Of a stretch of 64,000 nt of DNA, positions 22,053-64,000 are shown piece after piece (position 1 is the stretch's first letter; every line of letters starts with the position of its first letter). The notes below the pieces were generated by a model. The model ran no database searches, was not told where the DNA came from, and saw only the letters and a program-made list of their open reading frames with translations. Source of the DNA: Tubiluchus corallicola (lineage: Eukaryota > Priapulida > Priapulimorpha > Priapulimorphida > Tubiluchidae); NCBI GenBank assembly GCA_030141605.1, contig JAQGDQ010000913.1:16966-80965 (forward strand). The letters run 5' to 3'. A program made the translations under genes and the position numbers.

Positions 22053-23466
22053 TTATCCAATTTTCCCAATAAACATGTTTTTTTGTATTGGCCTCTTAAC
22101 AACAGCATTTGACGTTTCAAACTGTACTGCCCAAACCAAACCATCAAGCCCAGGTAAAAACCTCACAAACCCTTCCTGCTGATTCCATGGCAGATTGCTA
22201 TCAACTACCAAAGTCAAGTCACAAACTTCCAGGTTATCTGATGCCTTTTTGTATTTCTGATGCTTCTGAAGCAGCGGCAAATACTCCCATAGACAACGCT
22301 TCCAAAACAGATCAGATAACTGATCAGATTAGAAACTGGACTTGTCTATATCGTCTCCTATACAGATCATGTCCATCAAATAATCCAGGTGGAAGTGTAG
22401 CTCCAGATCTCTGCAACAATAAATGGTTTGGCTAAAGAGGTTCCATGTCTTTGGGATCATTTGATACCACAGTGATAAGACGCCCGTTGATGAAAGCTTC
22501 AACATTGCACATCAGTGTGGCCAAACCTTCGTCATCCAAGCTTTGTTCCATAGCCACAGAATATAACATTCTCCTGATAAAACCAGTCATTCTCATCCAC
22601 ACCCCATCATGATTTGATGACGCAGGATTACTAAATAGCCATTGCACATTTTTCTGGCGCAGCACATCCTCAATTCTGCTTTGATTCCATCCTTTCATAG
22701 CTGTCCTCAATTCTTTGTTTGAACCAGCAAAATTGGTCCCGTTATTAGACCTGATCATTTCAGGTATGCCACGTCTACTTATAAACCTGAATAAAGCATT
22801 TATGAAACTGCCCGCCTCTAATGAGTGAAGAACTTCGATGTGGATGGCTCTAGTCAGCAAACAAAAAAGACGCATCCATACCTCGTCACCAATGGCCGAC
22901 TTCTCTTAGCCATAGAAAGTCCAAGGCAATCAACTTCGACTTTCATGAATGGAACTGTTCCAGGAGTGACCCTATCTGTAGCAAGTCAGCCATCTTTTGA
23001 GTTAAAGGAGCAGCATCACGATATGCATCTATACAACACTCCTCGTATTGAAAGTTTGGCATTCACAATCCGAAGTCACTCTCGAATCTTAGAAAGTACA
23101 TACTCTCTACCCGAGTGCCATGTTCTTTCATGATAATGCTGAATGATAAGTGACACAACATGATCCTTCTTAGGCAGTATCATTGGATGCTTAGCATCAT
23201 CAGACAATTGTGAATATTTGAGACGACCGCCTACACAAATCGCTCCACTCAAAACAATTGGATCCAGTTTATACAACACACTCCTTTGTCCTCCTTTTGT
23301 CCACATCAGACTCTGAGTCAAGACCAGCCTTGTCTTCCAAAAAAAGCTTCAACTGAACGTACTTCACAATACTAAATTCAGCTTGCCTCATTTCACTCAC
23401 TGTCAAGCGTCCTGATAGTACTGCCAGATCAGATGTCCTCACTTTGCTGAGCAAAATTCCTTTCAA
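22053..23466 (-). pseudogene. BEL/Pao pol fragment: zinc finger, integrase core, C-terminal DUF5641-like
   Basis: Read on the minus strand, three frames give successive parts of a Pao-type polyprotein. 23466-23076 gives the linker and the zinc-binding H2C2 region (GGRLKYSQLSDDAKHPMILP, HYHERTWHSGRE) with a frameshift. 22875-22432 is the integrase core (RAIHIEVLHSLEAGSFINA, RSNNGTNF, VEAFINGRLITVVS). 22280-22053 is the C-terminal domain (NLEVCDLTLVV, FLPGLDGLVWAVQ). The usual SDNG Asp reads Asn and the usual WER Glu reads Met, so the integrase has lost expected catalytic residues as well as its frame. Inactive. Confidence 0.85.
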
Positions 23467-24136
23467 TCAGGATATCCATGCCACACTCTTCATGAGCTGC
23501 TTTTCTTCAGCCAAGATAAATTAATGATCTTCAAAACTGAAACAAGGTAAATATGGTATAAAGCGGATATGTGTTAGCGAGGTATGAAAATAATCTACAG
23601 TAAACAAACTAAGTCTTTTTTACACACAGAGCCCCAGGCAAAATCATGTAGATGTACAGTTATGATTTGGCCAATATTCCAGTAACAGCAGCGTACTTAG
23701 GTCTGTAGCTTACATGCATTTAAGCAGTAATTTGACTACTTTAATTTTGTCCAAAACCAGTTTGTCAGAAAAGACTACAAAAACTTCCTTCCATTGCAAG
23801 TTAAATCAAAGGCTTTTAAACAGCTGGCTTAAAAATAAATTTACCCAAATACTGTATGAAACCAAATCACAGAGAATAAGCTAATACTGTAGTCCAAAAT
23901 TAGAGGCAAAGACAGGTTATGGCTTTTACAATTTTTATAAATAACGCCACTATAGATGCATTAGTCATTACAACCACAACTAACAAATTACAATACAATA
24001 TAAGAATACAACGACAATATATACATAGCTGCTCATGTAGTTTTTGCACGACAGGGTTACATGCAAGAGTCCACTGACAGAAAACAGGACTAGTTGATCC
24101 AGAAGCTTCTAACTGCTTGCGTACGCGTTGAATGTA

Positions 24137-24759
24137 TCATCCATTTCATCAAGAATGACCAAGAATGTTCAAACACTCCAATCCAAACATCAAGCGCAGA
24201 CATACACTTGTGTGCATTAGATGTTTATTCTGTTAAAAATATATAAATGTAAATAAATAAATTGTTGCATATTTTGTGAAAATAATGACTTTAAATTAGT
24301 ACATTTGCAAAGACTTTAATATAAAATTCCAGCCTAAATTTAGTTAATACAATTATTAATGTTGTGATTGCTTAAGTAAATTAACTGCCTAATTCCCGTT
24401 CACACAGCGGAATAATAAAAAAATGTTTATATGTAAATTGATAAACTGCCTCAATATGAGTACCTCACAAATAAATTACATCAAGTAACATTACACAGTA
24501 ATAACCTGCCTTTACAATGCTAGTCAAAACTGAAAAATTATTTAATTAAATAAAAGTAACTCACATCCTTGCCCAAACATTAGAGCACCATTAGAGAACT
24601 GTAACAGCAAATCGATATTAAACACCAATTTCAACAGCAGACTGCAGGAAACAATTTAATTAACTCATCAAGACACAAGTTTTGGAAATTACATGTGACC
24701 AGCCCCAATATATCAAGTTGGGGTAACTGCCTCAGAGGGCAGCACTGTGCGGCACAACA
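24137..24759 (-). repeat. 5' LTR of the BEL/Pao element
   Basis: Direct-repeat partner of 21278-22001. On the minus strand it starts TGTTGTGCCGCACAGTGC. The adjoining internal sequence was not matched to a tRNA primer site. Confidence 0.75.
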
Positions 24760-24878
24760 TCCATACACACATTAAGAACCTAATGGCTGTGATTAATTAA
24801 AGGAGACACTGAGACAAGTAGAGTCAATTTAAAACCAGATTCAATGTTTTCAACCACTACACATAATAATAAAATTGC

Positions 24879-25024
<146 letters not shown>

Positions 25025-25804
25025 TGATAATAATAATATAAGCATTTTCATGCATATTAATTTAAGTACAATATTGTAACAAAAACATATAAAAAGTTAC
25101 AGCAATATATACGCATAAATAATTTCTTATTTCTACTCTCTTGACCGCTGATATACAATAGCATAAAATTACTAGTAAACTATACGAGATTAAATACTAT
25201 ACATGATGATATGTTAGTAAGCAAAAAAACAGTTTCCAGACCTTCATTTTTAGAAAATTTTATACTCAGTTTAAAATAATACAACTCAATTAGTACAGTC
25301 ACTCACAGTATAGTTAAGGGAAACATTTTTATTGAAAACTTTAAAAATATAAAATGCTAGAAACATGTCACAAACGTTGTAAAGAGCATCTTTAATGTCG
25401 CCAACAAACTGAAATACTTACAATGCAAACTGAGGACAGCTAAAGATACTTACAAACATTAAGTTATCATAATACAAAGATTTATAAGCGAAAAGATATT
25501 TATTAATATTTAACTGAACATAACAAAGCTGGTCTGAAGTCGAGTTCATACCAGTAGTACACAACAACATAATTTGTCAGAGCCACCTATGTGATATTAC
25601 CACGTTTGAATACACACACATGCTTGCAAACGCATAGGCCCTGGTGAACACACTATCAGAAACAATTCGTATTTATACACATACGTTCATACACTCTCAC
25701 AGGTTCCAAACACCAATCAATTGTAACAGGTAGAGGTAACAGGTAGAGGAAATGGTTAAAACTGATGAAACAGAAAATAATAACAAAACTGGAATAAATG
25801 ATTT
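25025..25804. other. No recognised gene
   Basis: A/T-rich sequence lying where the 3' end of the minus-strand mosaic gene would be expected. No stop-containing terminal exon, membrane segment or poly(A) site could be assigned. Confidence 0.4.
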
Positions 25805-25815
25805 AGATCACTTAC

Positions 25816-25870
25816 CTTCTCACAAAGTCAGATGACAAAACTAGAATGAATAATTTCTTGGGAGCACTTT
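25816..25870 (-). CDS. Candidate exon downstream of the EGF array, copy 2
   Basis: Flanked by splice consensus on the minus strand. Entered in phase 1 after the last EGF exon, it would read (E)SAPKKLFILVLSSDFVR. Its length is 55 bp, not a multiple of three, so inclusion of both copies would shift frame. No family is recognisable; it may be an untranslated exon. Confidence 0.35.
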
Positions 25871-25909
25871 CTACAGAGAATGCAGTAATAACACAGTTAG
25901 ATCACTTAC

Positions 25910-25964
25910 CTTCTCACAAAGTCAGATGACAAAACTAGAATGAATAATTTCTTGGGAGCACTTT
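25910..25964 (-). CDS. Candidate exon downstream of the EGF array, copy 1
   Basis: Identical in reading to the copy at 25816-25870, with its own acceptor and donor. It is the first of the two met in transcription order after the EGF exon at 26314. Confidence 0.35.
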
Positions 25965-26313
25965 CTACAGAGAATGCAGTAATAACACAGCTAGATGTTA
26001 GTCTAGTCAATAGACTAGACTATTGCCAACAATGCCAAGTTAATAGAAGTAAAGCCTAGACAATTTTCAAATATTTTAACAACCTTCTTGAAGTTAAGTG
26101 CGGACATTCGTTAATGGTCAAATATATGTAGTTATAAAATGTCGCATTTAACTAAAAATAATAGAAAAAAAATTAGTTTAAATTATTATCAAATTCATCT
26201 TCATCTATAATGTAAAAGTTTATTAATTTACTTTCTTATTTAAAGGCAGAGTTTAAAATATTGTAAATACATTGTAAGATTCGCGTAGGACCAGTATGTA
26301 ATTTAAGCATTAC

Positions 26314-62649
<36,336 letters not shown>

Positions 62650-64000
62650 GAAAACAGGGAAACATACAGGGCAAAAATAGCAGTTTAATCGATAATTACA
62701 GTCTTTTTCGTTATCGTTTTTCAGGTTTTGTAACTATCTAGTACAACAGTTCTTCACCGATTACCTATTGATTCCTATTATTAATGGTATTCTATTATAG
62801 TGTTCAAAGGGGATAAATAAATTGAAATTGAATTCAAAGAAATATCAAAACCGATATTATTAGCACAAAAAAATCAAGAAAGAGACACAGCAAATATATA
62901 ATTAACTTTCTGTGTTATTGATCGTGTTGAATCAGCCTGGCATAATGCATGCAATTGCTGCTATTTTTACTAAATGATTTTGCTCAGGATTATTATGAGT
63001 TGAGAATGTTGATGACTATAGATGGTTACTTCTCCATTTATTAACCAGGTCCACCACGCTTAACTCCGCCGCTGAGTACGAGCTAAGAAAGAAAAGTGAG
63101 AACACAGTCATTGAGTATGAATGTAACAGTAATAGGTCTAAAAAGCTTTTTAAATAGAATTCAATGCAATAACAGTGTTTTCAAAGACAAATATTTTATT
63201 TTATTTAAGGCTATTTCACACACTAAACGCTTAAGATTACCTCTAGCCATTATAATTCTTTAGCAAAAATTTCTGAGACTTGGTTTAACTAGGTCTTTTT
63301 TGTCCTTTAAGGTCAAACTATGATATGAGCTTTTGCAGCTTAAATTCCAACACTCATTACGAATATTCAATTTAATTGATTATAAATTTACTGAAAAACT
63401 TGTTACTTTTGATTTTCGTCACTTCATTATTAGTGGCATTAAATTTGAAGAACCTCCATTTTTTCGTTGCACGAGACGAATGACGTCATGAGTGCAGTCA
63501 CGAGTTCACCCAAGATCGGTAACCAAACACCGGTAACCATGGACGCTTTCTATGCCTCGTGCATGTCATTCTCGCTTATTCGTGCCAAAGATGCAAAACA
63601 TGGCGATCGTTACAGCAATGCGCGTGTTTGAAATTCGCAAAAAAGGGAGTTATCTAATTAGCAAGTCTCTTTTGTTTAATAACACCTACGAATTCTTTAT
63701 GTAATCATAATAATGCGTTAAAAAACTTCAATATTTGTTGGGGTTACGTAGGCCTTTAACAATATATTAAAGTACCAAGTATTATCATATAATATATATA
63801 TATATATATTATATTATATCATTTATGTATATAGACAATCTGCTTAGACACATTTCAGTAAAATCCAACATAATTTCTGTGTATAAAAATAATTTTCTTG
63901 AATACAAATTTGGGATAACTATCATTCTTTTTTTCTTTTTTATCTCTTGTGCAGTCTGGCACTCGGCAACCTGTGGTTTAACACTCAACTTGCAAGGCAT
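62650..64000. other. No recognised gene
   Basis: A/T-rich with a TA run near 63790-63812. A minus-strand reading from the window edge (63809-64000) and an acceptor-like CTCTTGTGCAG at about 63953 have no recognisable similarity. The 5' end of the mosaic gene may lie here or beyond the window. Confidence 0.35.

Larger units (their letters stand above)
21278..24759 (-). mobile_element. Decayed BEL/Pao LTR retrotransposon, internally deleted
   Basis: Two direct repeats (LTRs, below) enclose about 2.1 kb, which carries only the 3' half of a BEL/Pao pol gene in minus orientation. Gag, protease and reverse transcriptase are missing; full elements of this class have 5-6 kb of internal sequence. On the minus strand a run of 12 G (22005-22016) lies right before the 3' LTR and is a likely polypurine tract. 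The LTRs differ by substitutions and a gap of about 100 bp, so the insertion is old. No target-site duplication was found. Confidence 0.8.
25805..25992 (-). repeat. 94-bp tandem duplication containing a candidate 55-bp exon twice
   Basis: Two nearly perfect units, 94 bp apart. On the minus strand each has an acceptor (TGCATTCTCTGTAG), 55 bp, and a strong donor GTAAGTGATC. The copies are 25910-25964 and 25816-25870, separated by only 39 bp. Confidence 0.85.

Overview
This is an AT-rich eukaryotic (animal) genomic window. Coding sequence is broken into short exons by GT...AG introns. The recognisable domains are metazoan: a chymotrypsin-fold serine protease, an ankyrin-repeat/SOCS-box protein, C-type lectin-like domains (CTLDs) and calcium-binding EGF domains. 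There are many trinucleotide and TA microsatellites, a BEL/Pao LTR retrotransposon and a hAT-like MITE. I cannot name the species. A marine invertebrate, possibly an ascidian, is a guess only.

Layout. (1) About 0.4-9.9 kb, plus strand: a split granzyme/trypsin-like serine protease gene. Five exons join in phase and carry the His, Asp and Ser of the triad. Its introns hold 93-bp, 81-bp and 41-bp minisatellites, a CAA/CAG tract, a telomere-like repeat and a dispersed ~600-bp repeat. (2) About 11-15 kb, plus strand: an intronless 865-residue coding region with about eight ankyrin repeats and a C-terminal SOCS box, so an ASB-type Cullin-5 adaptor. A degraded copy of its 3' UTR lies at 16.1-16.4 kb. 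(3) 21.3-24.8 kb: a decayed, internally deleted BEL/Pao element in minus orientation, with two diverged LTRs and the broken 3' half of pol. (4) 25.8-62.65 kb, minus strand: what reads as one very large mosaic gene. In transcription order it has CTLD exons (62.6 to 43.5 kb) followed by 26 intact EGF exons (42.7 to 26.3 kb). Every module begins and ends in phase 1, so modules can be gained or lost without changing frame. The first and last exons of this gene were not identified.

The CTLD part is a tandem duplication of about 10 kb: block 1 (43.5-53.1 kb) has CTLDs A, B and D, and block 2 (53.8-62.65 kb) has A', a remnant of B', and E. Some tracts, including introns, are nearly identical between the blocks, while certain CTLD exon segments differ sharply. 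Nearly all EGF exons are 150 bp, at recurring spacings of about 237, 615 and 868 bp.

The most unusual signal recurs in both gene systems. Local tandem repeats copy the 3' end of an exon together with its 5' splice site (protease exon at 4.1 kb; CTLD exons at 46.7, 58.0 and 55.5 kb), and at 25.8-25.97 kb a whole candidate 55-bp exon with both splice sites is duplicated only 39 bp apart. All exon boundaries come from reading splice consensus, phase and homology by eye; no transcript data were available.
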